Source: Odobenus rosmarus divergens
Lineage: Eukaryota; Chordata; Mammalia; Carnivora; Odobenidae
DNA length: 64,000 nt
Direction of reading: 5' to 3'
NCBI RefSeq assembly: GCF_000321225.1
Contig: NW_004450465.1
Span: 2,566,215 to 2,630,214, forward strand
Under the pieces are notes generated by a model. The model was given only the letters and a program-made list of their open reading frames with translations. It ran no database searches and was not told the origin of the DNA. Shown here one piece after another: positions 33,830 to 46,145 of the stretch; position 1 is the stretch's first letter, and each line of letters starts with the position of its first letter. A program made the position numbers and the translations under genes.

Positions 33830-33870
<41 letters not shown>

Positions 33871-35135
33871 ATTTTTTGCATTATATTTATCATTTCACTT
33901 AGCAGTGTTATGGGTATATAAGTATTTTATAAGAAGTTATATTTTGGAAAGGGAAAAAAAGGACTGGAAAATTCATAACATGTTTCTCAGGTAAATATAC
34001 CTAAGGTAAAAATACAATTGTGATTGACACATAGTAGATGTTCAATAAATACTTGTTGGAAATAAATATGATGGGTTAATTGGGGCAGCAGAACTATATG
34101 CAGATTTGATTCTCAGAATCATTCAGTTATGAATAAACACCTTGAACATTGTTGATGATGGTAGTATCACTGTTACTGAAAAGCAGCGACTCTATTAATT
34201 ATTTGACAATGCCATACTTCAAGGAAATGAAGAAAAACACATGGGAAACAGAAAAAGATGATAATTATTAAGGGAGGTTTGCCCAGCACAGTTTTACTAT
34301 TGTTCTGTCTAGTAATGTTTGACATGACTGAGTCAGGTGTATTGCAATGGCAGTTTATATTCAAAGCTTAGTATTGTAATCACATTGTTTCAAAGTCCAT
34401 CTGATATATATGTAATGATAGCCATAATTGTACTTTGCCACTTGGTCTTTAGGCAACAGGAGTAACATGATCACAAAAATGGATATTTGAATCATTATTC
34501 ATTTTATACAGACTGGGTTAGGGTTAATGGAGGTGGATGGGGAAGGGGTTGGGAGGAGGTGGACAGGAAAGAGGTTGGGTCTGTGAGGGGAGATTGAGCA
34601 GTACAGGAAGTTAGGCTGAGAGCACTAGGAAGACTCCTCATGGCATCCGGAGTGTTGCATGTCACTAACTTCTGCTGCAAGCATTGCCTATGGCCTGGTG
34701 TTCTGGGAAATTCTGGCTAATGCGCTTGTTCCCACACTCAGGAACTCAAAGCAGCATAAACAGTGCATCTTCCCCGATGAGTGAAAACCCAACAGATGGC
34801 TCGGTTCTTAGTTTCTGACCAAGGGCTGCTGGTGGACAAATAAAGCAGAAAGAATGGTGACTAATATCTAACTTTCTCAGAAGAAGAACTGGGTAGTCAC
34901 AAAATTTCCCCTCCTCTTCCTCCTTTCCTTCCGGAGTTGTGTTTTACTTAAAGGCGACATCTGTTTGTAAAATTAAGGGCTGTTCACTGGCCCCCAAATC
35001 TCCAACAGGGAGAGAGAAAGAGATCCTAAGGGTGTTAAGAACAGAGGAGTAGCTTTGGGGAATGCACTGAAATATCTGATGGTATAAACATGTTAATACC
35101 TCTAAGACATTGGAAAGGAAGCCATCATTCACATT
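32700..35135. other. Intergenic DNA, mostly unassigned
   Basis: Contains an (ATTT)n run (about 33828-33868) and a short L2-like end (ACACATAGTAGATGTTCAATAAATACTTGTTGG, ~34028). A patch at 34510-34720 is less AT-rich. No gene found. Confidence 0.5.
33828..33868 (+). repeat. (ATTT)n microsatellite
   Basis: About ten consecutive TTTA/ATTT units. Confidence 0.95.
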
Positions 35136-35137
35136 TT

Positions 35138-35230
35138 ATTCATTCATTCAGTGAACATTTATTGAACACCTAGTATTGCCTCCAAGCCATTTTATAGACA
35201 TAATGCAATACCAAGGACACTAAATGTGAA
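35138..35230 (-). mobile_element. L2 3'-end fragment
   Basis: ATTCATTCATTCAGTGAACATTTATTGAACACCTAGTATTGCC is the inverse L2 terminus. Confidence 0.65.
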
Positions 35231-35399
35231 CTCTGTTCAGAGACCAACAAGGCACTCCTTGTACTTGCAGTAAGACTGCTCCTTCCTAGGTGTCTTTGCC
35301 TCCATCTGTAGGGTCAAGAGGATGCCCTGGAAACCTGCTACTCCCTGATTACAGCTTGCCACCTTATCTGCCTTGAGCCCACTAAAATTAATCTCATAT

Positions 35400-36700
35400 T
35401 AAAACTGCAAGTAGTTGTACTTCTCATTCCCATTCATTTCCCACTCTAATCCCTACACTGTTCATATCACCTATTTTATTCCTTTCTCCCACCTTTCTCT
35501 GACTTCTGAAAACTTTAACATCATTTCCTTTGGAACTTATGATCCATCATCAATAAACTGCTCTATACCTTTAACCTTCTCTGAAGGTTCCCTTCACTTT
35601 CTTGCTCTAATCAAAACTTGGCTCTCTCTTGAGCCTACTACTACACTATCAAGTTGTAAGACATTTTTTCTTCCATATGGTTGCGGTTGGAGTGGGAGTA
35701 TGTGTCCTCCCTGTTCCATTATCACCACTTTCAGAGTATTCTCACTCTCCCTTCCCTAAAAAAATACTCAGGTGTGAGTTTCATATCATCGGACTGTCCC
35801 CACTTATCTCCATTTTGCTTCTATCTAGTGGCTCTCTGGGTTACTGTGCTTGATTTCTTGGTTTTATTTCCTGACCCTCTGCAGGCTACTCGTACCTTAG
35901 TTCTTGGTAATGCGAAACACATGAGTGATCCTCCCAACACTTTGGTCACTTAGTTCCTTCACATATCTCTTCCAATAATCTTGACTTCTGTCCTGCCTTA
36001 GCACCTCATGTCTATTATTATACCTAGACCTTATCATTACCAATAATTGCAACAGCATACTCTGCTCTGACAACCACTTTTCTAACTCCTCCTTCTATCC
36101 TGTGACTCTAACAAGCCTTGGGTCAAACCAGAACCTACAGTCCGTTGACCCTACCATTTTTTAGCCATCTCCCCTCTTCTTGTTCACCACTTTTCCCTCC
36201 TTCCCCGGGACAAATCCCATAGTCAAGCACTGTAATCACTCACTTTTATTCATCTGCAAATCCCTAGCCCTTCTCTCTTACCTCATCTTACTGCCTTAAC
36301 ACAAGCACAACCTTGTTAAGCCAGCTATTGCCTACTTTTCGTTTAATTTTAAATCTATGACCATTAACCTCCTTGGACCTTTAGTGATTTCTGAGAAATG
36401 TCCTGTATTCTCCTAGTCCATTCACTCTCCCACTCTCTTAGATAACAATTGCATACCTTCTTGTCTCTCTTCAAACCTCCAGCATTTCCTCTCACATCCT
36501 CAATCAAGTCAAGTGTTACTTTTGGATGAAAATATGGGCTCCTTTTTAAGACCAATCTCATCTTCTCTTGTCTATTAAAATGCACCACTTGCAGTTCTTC
36601 CCTCTCCTACATTATCATATTTCCCCCCTTTCTTCAGGGTCATTTCCATGAGCATACAAACATTCCATTTTGTTCTCTCATCTTTACTTCAACCTGGAAA
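35400..36700 (+). mobile_element. Relic of a CR1/L2-clade LINE ORF (endonuclease region)
   Basis: Frames here keep fragments resembling the AP-endonuclease part of CR1-clade LINE proteins: an LALIKTWLSLEPTTT-like segment (cf. the common LALTETWLSP motif) near 35610-35640, then a glycine/valine-rich GVGV segment and CEFHIIGLSP in another frame. Frame shifts and stops are frequent, so this is decayed. The whole block is pyrimidine-rich on the plus strand and unlike its surroundings. Family and boundaries are inferred. Confidence 0.45.
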
Positions 36701-36715
36701 CACTTATATATGTAT

Positions 36716-36858
36716 TTTTAAAGTAGTCTTATGCCCAATATGGAGGCCAGTGTGGGGCTTGAACTCACGACCTTGAGATCAAGACCTGACCTGAGATCAT
36801 GACCTGAGATCTGACCATTAACTCAGACACTTAATTGACTGAGTCACCCAGGTGCCCC
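36716..36858 (-). mobile_element. Old tRNA-Lys SINE with internal duplication
   Basis: Minus copy with GTGGGGCTTGAACTCACGACC and GACTGAGTCACCCAGGTGCCCC. GACCTGAGATC-type units are repeated two to three times inside (36770-36820), lengthening the element. Confidence 0.88.
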
Positions 36859-37229
36859 TGGAAAGTTTAATTGAGCATTTAGTATTTACATCTACCAGGG
36901 CTGAAGGAGTGGAAAAAAGAAAAAAATAGAATCACTGCATACTGCCCCTACAGACCAGAGGTAGAACTTTGCTAAGAAAGAATTTAGGATTAAAGACTGT
37001 AGATATAATGAGTTACAGTACTTTAATATTACCTGTAAATTTCCGTAATACCAGCTTTCTATTGCCCAGGTAACATCTATAATGGAAGTCATTTTGCTCA
37101 GAGCAGAATATTTTATGAGCCTTTCCAACTTTCTATCACTAGAAATGATAAATTTGAACTTTGTTGTGGATTCTTACGTATAGTAGCTGGCTATTTTCTT
37201 TACAAACAACAGATAAGACACTGCTCCAT

Positions 37230-37350
37230 AAATTAAGGCCACAATTTATTGAACATCAGTAAACTTACTGATTACCCGATTCTTGGCTGAGTGTTTTCAT
37301 CCAATTGTTCATTTAATCCTCACAGCAATCCTGTGAGGCAGGTAGAGTTC
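37230..37350 (-). mobile_element. MIR SINE fragment
   Basis: ATTTATTGAACATCAG and CATTTAATCCTCACAGCAATCCTGTGAGGCAGGTAG are the inverse MIR 3' half. Confidence 0.75.
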
Positions 37351-37744
37351 CTTAAGTTCCAAAAAAATTTTTTTTGTTTTTTTGTTTTTAATAAAGGCCC
37401 TTCCCATGAGATTTATAAAATTTTAATTTGAATTAGGATAACATGCAAATTCTTTGAATAGTCAAACACAAGAAAAAGTATGCATGCAGATGGTCTGAAC
37501 TAAATAAGTCATGTGCACTTGAGAATGAACGCTGTCTTGTGAAAGAGAACACGTCAATGGCTACAGTGGATTTATTGTGTGAGTGGTTTCTGCAGGACAA
37601 CAGAAACCCCAGGCAATGACAGGACGACTTAGCCAACAGAAAACTGGTAGCTTTAGGGGATATGCAGGGAGGAGGGCATGGATGAGAAAGGAGGAGGGAG
37701 TGCCCACTTACTGTCAGATACAATATACTTTTTAAATTAGGTAG

Positions 37745-38095
37745 TTTAGCTTTTTTTACTCTCAATTTTATATTAAAATTTTTTTGAACCTGTAGAAAAG
37801 TTGAAAGAAGGGTCCAATGAACAACTGTATACTATTAATGTAGGTTCCAAAATGAACATTTTGCCATATTTGCTTCTCTCCAAATATTTACATTTTTTCT
37901 TTATTTTAGAAGTAAGTTAGTTGCAGACATCCTGATTCTTCAGCATGTAATGCTCAGTCTTTTGAGTTTCCTTTATTCTAGAATACCTTCTCAGCCTTTC
38001 TCATCTTTCATGACATCGATCTCACAGAAGGGTCTAGGCTAGTTGTTTTGCAGACTGTTTCTCCATTTGGATTACTGAGAGATTTTTTTCTCTTA
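37745..38095 (-). mobile_element. Old L1 (L1ME-like) 3' region
   Basis: GAACCTGTAGAAAAGTTGAAAGAAGGGTCCAATGAACAACTGTATAC, AACATTTTGCCATATTTGCTTC and GTAAGTTAGTTGCAGACATCCTGATTCTTCAGC match the inverse of an old L1 3' segment. Confidence 0.7.
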
Positions 38096-38356
38096 TGATT
38101 AGATTCACAATAAACATTTTTTTGACAGTAGCACTGCATAGATAATAAGATGAATTTTAACATATATTAGATTTTCTTAATAAATGCATTACCTATGTTT
38201 TGCTTCAGTAATTTACATGTACATTTTAAATATTTATTTTCTTTGCTTATAATGTGATTTTACTTAAAACTTAAATGAGATGAAATGTACTCTACTGTCA
38301 CGAATAAGAATTTCTTTACAGATTAGCAAATTATGTATTTTCAGTGACAAATTTTA

Positions 38357-38466
38357 GATCTTAATTTTTTTTTTCTTAAGTGAGCTCTACGCCCAGTGTG
38401 GGGCTTGAACTCACAACCCTGAGATCAAGAGTTGCATGCTCTATAGACTGAGCCAGCCAGGTGCTC
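38357..38466 (-). mobile_element. Old short tRNA-Lys SINE with 15-bp TSD
   Basis: Minus copy: TTAAGTGAGCTCTACGCCCAGTGTGGGGCTTGAACTCACAACCC and GACTGAGCCAGCCAGGTGC. Exact TSD CAGTGACAAATTTTA at 38342-38356 and 38467-38481. Confidence 0.95.
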
Positions 38467-38503
38467 CAGTGACAAATTTTAAAAATTAAGAATGAATACA
38501 ACA

Positions 38504-38693
38504 GGGACACCTGGGTGGCTCAGTAGGTTAAGCGTCTGCCTTCGGCTCAGGTCATGATCCCAAGATCCTGGGATCAAGTCCTGCATTGGGCTCCTTGCTC
38601 AGCGGGGAGCCTGCTTCTCTCTCTGTCTGCCGCTCCCCCTGCTTGTGCTCTCTTGCTCTCTCTCTCTGACAAATAAATAAAATCTTAAAAAAA
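38504..38693 (+). mobile_element. Carnivore SINE with 16-bp TSD
   Basis: Plus copy with GGGACACCTGGGTGGCTCAG head. TSD AAGAATGAATACAACA (38488-38503) versus AAGAATGAATGCAACA (38694-38709). Confidence 0.96.
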
Positions 38694-39079
38694 AAGAATG
38701 AATGCAACATAAAATGTGTGCCTGTAATTGCTTTAAAATATTTATATGCAACTAATGAATCATTGAACACTACCTCAAAAACTCATGATGTTCCATATGT
38801 TGGCTATTGAATTTAAATTAAAAAAAATTTATGTATTTACTGTGTACAAGGCTAATAAATGCACTATACTATTTTTGTCCAGGTGATAAGGAAGTTCCAG
38901 TAATGTGAACCCTTTTTAGAAGTCTTAATAAATCTTTGCTACAATGTGGAGTAAAACTAACACGGTGTTTGATAAGAAATGCCAAAATTGTTAGTTGTAG
39001 AAATAGGAAGTAGAGAAAATCTCCTGAAATAGCTCAACATTTATTTACAGAATTTTAACGTGTGCTTTACAATAATAAT

Positions 39080-39185
39080 GGTTGCTGTTTATTATTTTTT
39101 TAAACGTATCTCCTGTAATTAGCACACAACCTTACGAGGGAGATATTATTTACATTTTGTAGGTTAGAAACAAAGCAACTTTTAG
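39080..39185 (-). mobile_element. MIR fragment
   Basis: ACACAACCTTACGAGGGAGATATTATTTACATTTTGTAGGTTAGAAACAAAG is a diverged inverse MIR segment. Confidence 0.5.
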
Positions 39186-39189
39186 TCAT

Positions 39190-39815
39190 TATACTAAGTC
39201 CCTTTGGTTTTATCAGTCTACAAAAACGCTTGCCTTATGGGATGCTTACGTGATGCTCACTTCCATCTCTCTGTTATAGTCCTTCTGGAAAGAGACTGAC
39301 TCCACTTGCCACCATTCCAGAAACTTCTCTTAGGAAAGGTAGTAGGGGAATCTAGAGACTAAGTCATCTAACTTCCCTCTGGCCTTTCTCCTCCCAACTG
39401 CAATCTAGATCTGAAGTTCCTTTCCTTTCTAAGCTACCTTTCGAAGTGTTAGTCAGATGTTGCCCTCCTGCTGGAGAAATGAACATCTCCCCAGGATCTT
39501 GATGTACCTTATCCATAGTAAATTTGCAAAGCAATTAATCTAAGCTAGGATAATTAAGGATGATTTGTTTTCAACCATTATTTTACTTTTAATAGAACGT
39601 TGACCATAGCTTTCCCTTAGTCATGATTTTAGTTTTTCTATGACAAGAATACCCACTATTAACATTATTAATTAATATCACTCTGAAATTTCCAGTCGAT
39701 ACAGACATAACCTTTAGGAAGGAGAAGTAAATTTTCATTATTTACAGATATTATGATTAGGTATCAGCGAACTCTACAAAATCAACTAATAATTATTGAA
39801 AATGAAAAGCTTAGA
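39190..39815. other. Intergenic DNA, nothing recognised
   Basis: No gene or clear repeat. Confidence 0.5.
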
Positions 39816-39834
39816 TTTGAGATAAACATATATA

Positions 39835-40020
39835 TATATATTTTAAGATTTTGTTTATTTGACAGAGAGCACAAGCAAGGGGAGTGGCAGGCAGAGGGAG
39901 AGGGAGAAGCAGGCTCTTTGCTCAGCAGGGAGTTGGATATGGGGATCCATCACAGGACCCTGAGATCATGACCTGAGCCAAAGGCAGCCATTTAACTGAC
40001 TGAGCCACCCAGGTGCCCCA
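39835..40020 (-). mobile_element. Carnivore SINE with TSD
   Basis: Minus copy ending GAGCCACCCAGGTGCCCC. GAGATAAACATATAT at 39819-39833 and 40022-40036. Confidence 0.95.
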
Positions 40021-40447
40021 AGAGATAAACATATATTTTTAAAAACCCTTTCAATACATCAGTAAAAACAAGTCAGAAAACGGAACAGAAAAAATTTCAT
40101 TCAGAATAGCAATAAAAACTAGGACTACCCGTAGGGTGAGGTGTAAGGTAAACAATCCGTGTTACTTTATATCAAAAAGTATGTAATAAAGCTAGCCTAT
40201 AATGTTGTTGTGATGCAAAACAGAAAGATCACTAAAACAAAATCGAAAGTAGGCAATCAACCCAGTATTCAAGAAAGCATTAATACGTGATAAAAGCAGT
40301 ATCACAAATCAATGGGCAAGGGAATTTTATTTTTACTGGTGTTCTGATGGTGGATTATCATTGAAAAATAATCAGTTTTGTTTCTAACTGAAAACTATAA
40401 ACCAAAATACACTTTGCATGGTTTAGAATTAGATGTAAAAATTAAAG

Positions 40448-40632
40448 GGGCACCTGGGTGGCTCAATTGGTTAAGCATCTGCCTTCGGCTCAGGTCATGA
40501 TCCCGGAGTTCGGGGATGGAGCCCTACATCAGGCTCCTTGCTCAGGGGGGAGTCTGCTTCTCCCTCTGCCCCTTGTACTGCTCATGCTCTCTCTCCCTCT
40601 CAAATAAATAAATAAATAAATAAATCTTTAAA
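40448..40632 (+). mobile_element. Carnivore SINE
   Basis: Plus copy, GGGGCACCTGGGTGGCTCAATTGG head, with (AAAT)n tail; AAAAATTAAA on both sides is a likely TSD. Confidence 0.94.
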
Positions 40633-40639
40633 AAAATTA

Positions 40640-41520
40640 AAAAAGAAACTTATGTAAAGTGGCACCTGGGGACACATCATCATGATGGCTATGTTAATGG
40701 TACCGGTGGAGAACAGCTACAAAGGAACTCATTGTGGAGAGTAGAACACTGTAGTCCAAGGGCCTGCAAGCTGAGGGGATTGTCACATGGGTGGCTCCTA
40801 AGGAGGAACTTCTTGGGAGAGCTGGCCCTTGGATGAGGTGTCACATTTGGGTTGTTGGAGAAGAGGGGACACCCAGGCGGTGGCACACTAGCAAAATTAT
40901 GGTGATAAAAAAAAAAGTCAGGCATTGGGGAAAGAGGGATGCCCCAGGAAGGGGATGAAAGCTCTGGGAGGGCAGAGATTTGCATCTGCTTTGTTTGCTG
41001 CTGATCCCCCAGGACCCTGGCTCTTGAGAATGGCTGTTGTTGGGGAGTAGCCAGCTCCTGGGCCAGGAGATTCACTCTGCATGTTGGGATTTGAAACAAT
41101 GAGAAGCTTCTGAGCAGCAACCACCAACGGGTGAATGGGATAAAAAGACATAAAATGTCGGAGAATCTGCACAGTGAAGGTATTTGTAAGTATAAACGCA
41201 ATGAACGAAAATAAGAAAGAAAAGGTGAAGAGATTTTTTTAAGAGAGTTTTCGAAAGATCTGTATTTTGCAAAGTGTATAAATCAAATCAAAAGAAATGG
41301 AAAAATAAGACAAAAAGGGATAAGGTCAGTACATCAAAGATATCCTAAAAATTATTAAGACGTGAGGATTTATCAAGAAATGGGACAGGGAAATTAAATT
41401 TTTCACAAAAGAACAATTACAAACGGCTAATTAACTTTGGAAAAAATGTCATTTTCTTGACCATAAAAACAAGTTTAAAATAATATATTAACTACTTCTT
41501 TCTCTTTTTAAAATTAACTA
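40640..41520. other. Intergenic DNA with a GC-richer patch
   Basis: 40690-41130 is notably less AT-rich and holds an open 170-codon minus-strand frame (40689-41201). Its composition (Ser/Pro/Leu-rich, no domain) and the lack of a conserved motif argue against a gene. Origin unknown; an old LTR or CpG-poor exon relic is possible. Confidence 0.4.
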
Positions 41521-41529
41521 GTAAATGTT

Positions 41530-42178
41530 AATAAGGACGGTCAACTTTTTGGAAAAGTAATCTACTAACATATTCAGAGGGCTTTAGATTGTTCATATCT
41601 TTTCATTCCTAGGATCTGTTACAGTCCTAACTAGTAGCTATATTAAGGAACTCAGAAATGCTGGCAAAGCTTTTGTGCAGTTTCTTCTCAGTGTTATTTA
41701 CATAATTAAAAAAATAGGAAAAAATCTATATAAGTAATAATATGGGAAAAATTGTTATCAACCTAACAAGAATAAATATAAATATATAAATATAAAATAT
41801 ATAAAAATAAATTATAATAAAATACTATCCACATAATTAAATAGTAATAAAAATGTTTTCAAACAATTTTAACGATTTGTAAAGATGTTATATTGTAATA
41901 AGAAAATAAAAGCAAGATGCAAATTTTAAAAAACTGACTGATGCCAAGGTGTATTCTAAACTCCAGGGTGGGTGTGTATGTGTATATGTATGTGTGTTTT
42001 TGTTATGAAAAAAGAGAAGAATAAACTTAAATCTACATCTTTGTACGACTAGCTTTTGCTATTTTCCCTGGCAGTCTTTTATGTCCTGAGTAGAGCTCTG
42101 AGGATAGTCTCATTTTTCTTGTTTATAATTTATTTTTCAATAAAAAGTATTAATTTGGTGTAATATAAACAGTTATAC
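41530..42178 (+). mobile_element. L1M 3' end
   Basis: TTTTTGGAAAAGTAATCTACTAAC, AAAAATAGGAAAAAATCTATATAAG, AACGATTTGTAAAGATGTTATATTG, GTGTGTATGTGTATATGTATGTGTG and TTTATAATTTATTTTTCAATAAAAAGTATT keep the order of old L1 3' ends. Confidence 0.6.
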
Positions 42179-42189
42179 CAACAGCCAAG

Positions 42190-43540
42190 ATGGCTAAGAA
42201 AGAAAGCTGCTGTTTACATTCTCTTCCTTAATAAGTGTTATGTTTGCTTTGGCTAAATTGCCACTTTGGCAAATTACCATTTTTTTTTTTTTACATTTGT
42301 CCATGTAAAAGTGATGTAAAAGTCTAAAGACGTAAAAACTGAATATTAACTTCTAATTTTTAAGTCAACTTCTGAAATGAACATTGTAATAACTATGTAT
42401 TTTTTTAGTTTATTATATAAATATCTTTAAAGTAAACTGTGGTTGAACTCATAATATTGAAGTAAACATTGAAGGCAGGAAATCCAGTGAACTCTTATCA
42501 TTAGTGCTTAGCTGTCAAAATATCTTCATAATAGGAGTAATTTTTAGCTCATATCTTCACCCAGTGTCTGATTTTAATTTCAGCATGATCCTCTACACCT
42601 GATGTGTTAGAACAACCAGATTTTTAGGATGAAAAAAATGGAGTGTGTGAAGAAATTTGTTTGAATACTACTACTCAAAGACTTCTCCAAATGTCTGGCT
42701 AAGCAGTCTGATGGTCTGGGGAGAAGAGGACTTCTGGACATAAGCACAAGCCCGGGGGATCAGAGAAAACCAGAGTCTAACAAGTATTGCAAATGCTATG
42801 ATTCACTCACTTATTTAATTTGATGATTTAAAACTGTGATAAGAGGCAGGCAAAATGGGGTGTCAAATTCAAAACAAAGTGTGGTGATCTGCCTTGTTTT
42901 CAACTTGTTGCTATCTGATGAAAACACTTTTCCACAAGCAACACTGACGAGCAGATGGTGCTAATAAGACCAATTAAGTGCTAAGCTTCTGGAAATGTTT
43001 TTTGTTGAGTGACATCTTCAGACTGTTTTCTGCTAACATACATCTGAAGCCATGTGTTTCTAAGGTGCAATAGCATTAATATTTATGGTCACTGGAATTT
43101 TCATTTTCAAGATTATGGACTCGGACAAGACAAAACAAACCCCCAGGCCCCCAAAAACCCCAAAACCCTCTGGCCCAATTCCAAAAACAGTATGCGAAGT
43201 TGAGTGATGAGATTCTAACCCTTTTGGAACTCTAGGGGCCTTAGTCTAGGTCACTGGTTTCCAGTAACTGGTACATGAAGAAATTTTCTCTAGTCTACAA
43301 TGAAGCAAAAAAAATATAAAGAAACCCCCCAAAAATAATGGATTAGGGGGTGCTTTTCCCTTTTCTCTCTTAACTTCTACTTGTTTTTCCTGGTAGTTTG
43401 GAAATCATTGATCCTATTCTTTTATTGATTTCTATCTACACAATATATTTCATTTGGATGGCAGTAGACAGAATTGAATTAATTATAATACATGGTCATC
43501 ATTGATCCATGAATGATCTTTACTTTCTTTATTTTACTTT
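42190..43540. other. Intergenic DNA, nothing recognised
   Basis: No gene. A C/A-rich patch of short CCCCCAGGCCCCCAAAAACCCC type occurs near 43140-43175. Confidence 0.5.
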
Positions 43541-43549
43541 TAATTCTAT

Positions 43550-43776
43550 ATATTTATGTATTTATTTATTTTATTTGGAGAGACAGAGAATGCAAGCCGG
43601 TTGGGGGAGGGGTGGGGGCGGGAAGAGCAGAGGGAGAGAGAGAATTCCAAGCAGGCTCCACGATCAGTGCAGAGGCCCACGTGGGGCTCGATCCCACAAC
43701 ACCTATGATCCCACGACCATGACCTGAGCTGAAATCAAGAGTTGGATGCTTAACTGACTGAGCTACCCAGGCACTC
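43550..43776 (-). mobile_element. Carnivore SINE (older type)
   Basis: Minus copy: TTTATTTGGAGAGACAGAGAATGCAAGC, GGGGCTCGATCCCAC, GACCATGACCTGAGCTGAAATCAAGAGTTGGATGCTTAACTGACTGAGCTACCCAGGC. Confidence 0.92.
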
Positions 43777-43984
43777 CTTAATTTTATTTTTTAAATTTAC
43801 TTTTACTTACCACTCCTCCCCACAAAAAACTTTGAGGGATAGTCAGCCAAGCCAAGAACCAAAGTACTACCAATAATTTACATCTACCTAAATGTTCTTT
43901 CCTTATCCCAACTCCCTGCCTATCTCCCTCCCCCTAGTATACAGTGCCTTCTTTCTGTATGTGTGCATCTCCAAATTTCTCCTT

Positions 43985-44155
43985 TTTATAAGGACACTAG
44001 TCATATTGGATTGAGGCCCACTCTAATGACCTCATTTTAACTTGAATAAAATCCTTAAGACTCTATTTCCAAATAAGGTCACATTCTGAGGTACTGGAGG
44101 TTAGGACTTCAACATATGAATTTGGGGAGACACAATTCAAACCATAACAACAGAG
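43985..44155 (-). mobile_element. MLT1-type LTR fragment, inverted
   Basis: TATAAGGACACTAGTCATATTGGATTGAGGCCCACTCTAATGACCTCATTTTAACTTGA, TTTCCAAATAAGGTCACATTCTGAGGTACTGG, ending CACAATTCAAACCATAACA: the inverse of the 5' half of MLT1-class LTRs. Confidence 0.8.
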
Positions 44156-44349
44156 AACTTACTTTTTGTTACTATCAAGTTAACAGTGAGCCCCCTTGAA
44201 AAAGTTCATAGAGGACTTGGTTCAAGTCCTTTCCCAGAAAGGAAAATGAGAAGAGGGATAAAAACGAATAAAGGAAAAAAAAGAAATTTAATAGTGGACA
44301 TGTATAATTTTTGCCTGGCAAGAATTTTTCTGTTCTTCTTTGGGTAATA

Positions 44350-44755
44350 TCATCTTGCTTTTGCCCTGTGTGTGGTTCAATTGGGAACTGAAACAGAGTA
44401 CTCCATCCTACTATGCTGAGTTATTGGAGTAGGGATGGCTACATGACCTATCATGAGCCAATCTTAACATCTGAGAATGAGCTGTTTAGCTCTTTAGAGA
44501 ATGGTGTGCTCTGTCTCCTGTGGTTTCGGGTGGCCAACCTTGACACCTCTAGAAAAGAATCTAAGTCAACATGGGGGAAAATAGAACTGAAAGATGGAGC
44601 AATGCAGAATTCAGGCATCATCTTGAATTCTTAGATTCACCCAGGCCTGAAGTTCACCCTTTGAACTTCCAAGATAAATGAGCTAATAAATTTCCTTTTT
44701 GCTTCATTTTGGGCTCCTGTTACTTGTAACTAAGAGTATTAACAGATGCTCATTC
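44350..44755 (+). mobile_element. Unclassified ancient LTR-like repeat
   Basis: ATGGCTACATGACCTATCATGAGCCAATC at the start and AAATGAGCTAATAAATTTCCTTTTTGC...CTCCTGTTACTTGTAACTAAGAGTATTAACAGATGC at the end resemble LTR/MER-class repeat ends. Family not named. Confidence 0.45.
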
Positions 44756-45309
44756 GGTTTTTGAGGAAAGATAGCAGGAAATAGACATTTACAGAAGTGA
44801 GGTAACTTGACACATACTTCAAGTGAGCACATAAATAACAGGATAGTTCTAAGACTTCCTAAAATTAGCTAATATATTATCTTCCTCCTTTTTTTCTTTC
44901 ATTGATTACTTAAGAGCCTCACTTTTTGATCCCTTTTGGATTATGGGGTTTTTGTTTTGTTACATGTGCTTTCATATACTTATCATTCTTTCCTCTCCCA
45001 AAATAACCCAGTGAGAAGGAAAACACCCATATTGTCTATAAATGGCTGGGTCTGAGCATCACTGATGAGCTTTAATTCATGTGTACTTAATAAATATTTT
45101 ATTATTAAAGCATGCTCAAAGATTCCATATTTATTTATGGAAGTGTATTAACCTGTGGATAGTTGCCAATTTATGAACAGGTTGTATCCTAGAAATTTGT
45201 TAAAAAAATAACTGGAGTTTAGAATACATCTTTCCACAGGAATAATGTTACATAACATGGTCACAAACTAGCAAATAAGTCTTTTAAGCTATAAGGCAAC
45301 TGTGGAGAG

Positions 45310-45423
45310 AGGCAGTATAATGTGTACTGGATAAGAATTTGCTTCCTGGATCCAGGCTGCCTGGGTTCAAATCCCACCTTTGCCATTTATGCCACTTACA
45401 AGTTTGTCCTTGTGCAAGTTACA
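45310..45423 (+). mobile_element. MIR SINE 5' half, cut by L1
   Basis: GGCAGTATAATGTGTACTGGATAAGAATTTGC, CCAGGCTGCCTGGGTTCAAATCCCACCTTTGCCATTTATG, and CTTGTGCAAGTTAC match MIR. The element stops abruptly where L1 sequence starts. Confidence 0.85.
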
Positions 45424-46145
45424 TCCACTAGAATACCTAATATTAAAAAGACTGAAGATATCAAGTGTTGGTGAGGAGGTGGGGCAATAGGAACTCTGAT
45501 AACACCGATGGTGGGAATATAAAATGGTACAACCACTTTGGAAACTGTTGGTAGTTTCTTAAAAAATTAAATTCACACTTACCATATGATGTAGCTATTC
45601 TATTCCCAAGAGAAATGAAAGCATATTTTCATATAAATACTTATACATAAATGTTTATAACAACTTTTTTTTGGTAATAGTCCCAAATTGTTAACAATCC
45701 AAATTTTATCGAGAGGTGAATGGTTAAACAAATTGTTGTCTATCTACACAATGGAATACTACTCAGCAATAGAAAGGAACAAAGTATTGATACATGCTAC
45801 AACATGGGTGAGTCTCAAAATAATTATACCTAGCGAAAGAAGCCAGACCAAAAAAAAGTACTTATTGTAGGATTCTGTTTGCATAAAGGTCAAGAAAATA
45901 AAAAAAAACAATTTCTAATGATTAAAAGGAAATCGGGGTTGTTTGGGGATAGAGATGGGTAGTAGAGCAGATTGGATTACAGAGGGGAATGGGGAACTTT
46001 TGGGGCTGATGATGTATTCATATGTCATAGGGGTATTCGTATGTCAATACTCAAGTAGTATACTTTATATATGTGATGTTCATTGTATGTTAATTATTCC
46101 TCATAAAAATATTTTTATTATACCTCATAAAATATAGTTTTAAAA
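45424..46145 (+). mobile_element. Old L1 3' region
   Basis: ATCCACTAGAATACC, GAAGATATCAAGTGTTGGTGAGGAGGTGG, GGTGGGAATATAAAATGGTACAACCACTTTGG, CTACACAATGGAATACTACTCAGCAATAGAAAGGAA, and GGGAATGGGGAACTTTTGGGGCTGATG are old L1 3' blocks in order. Confidence 0.85.
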
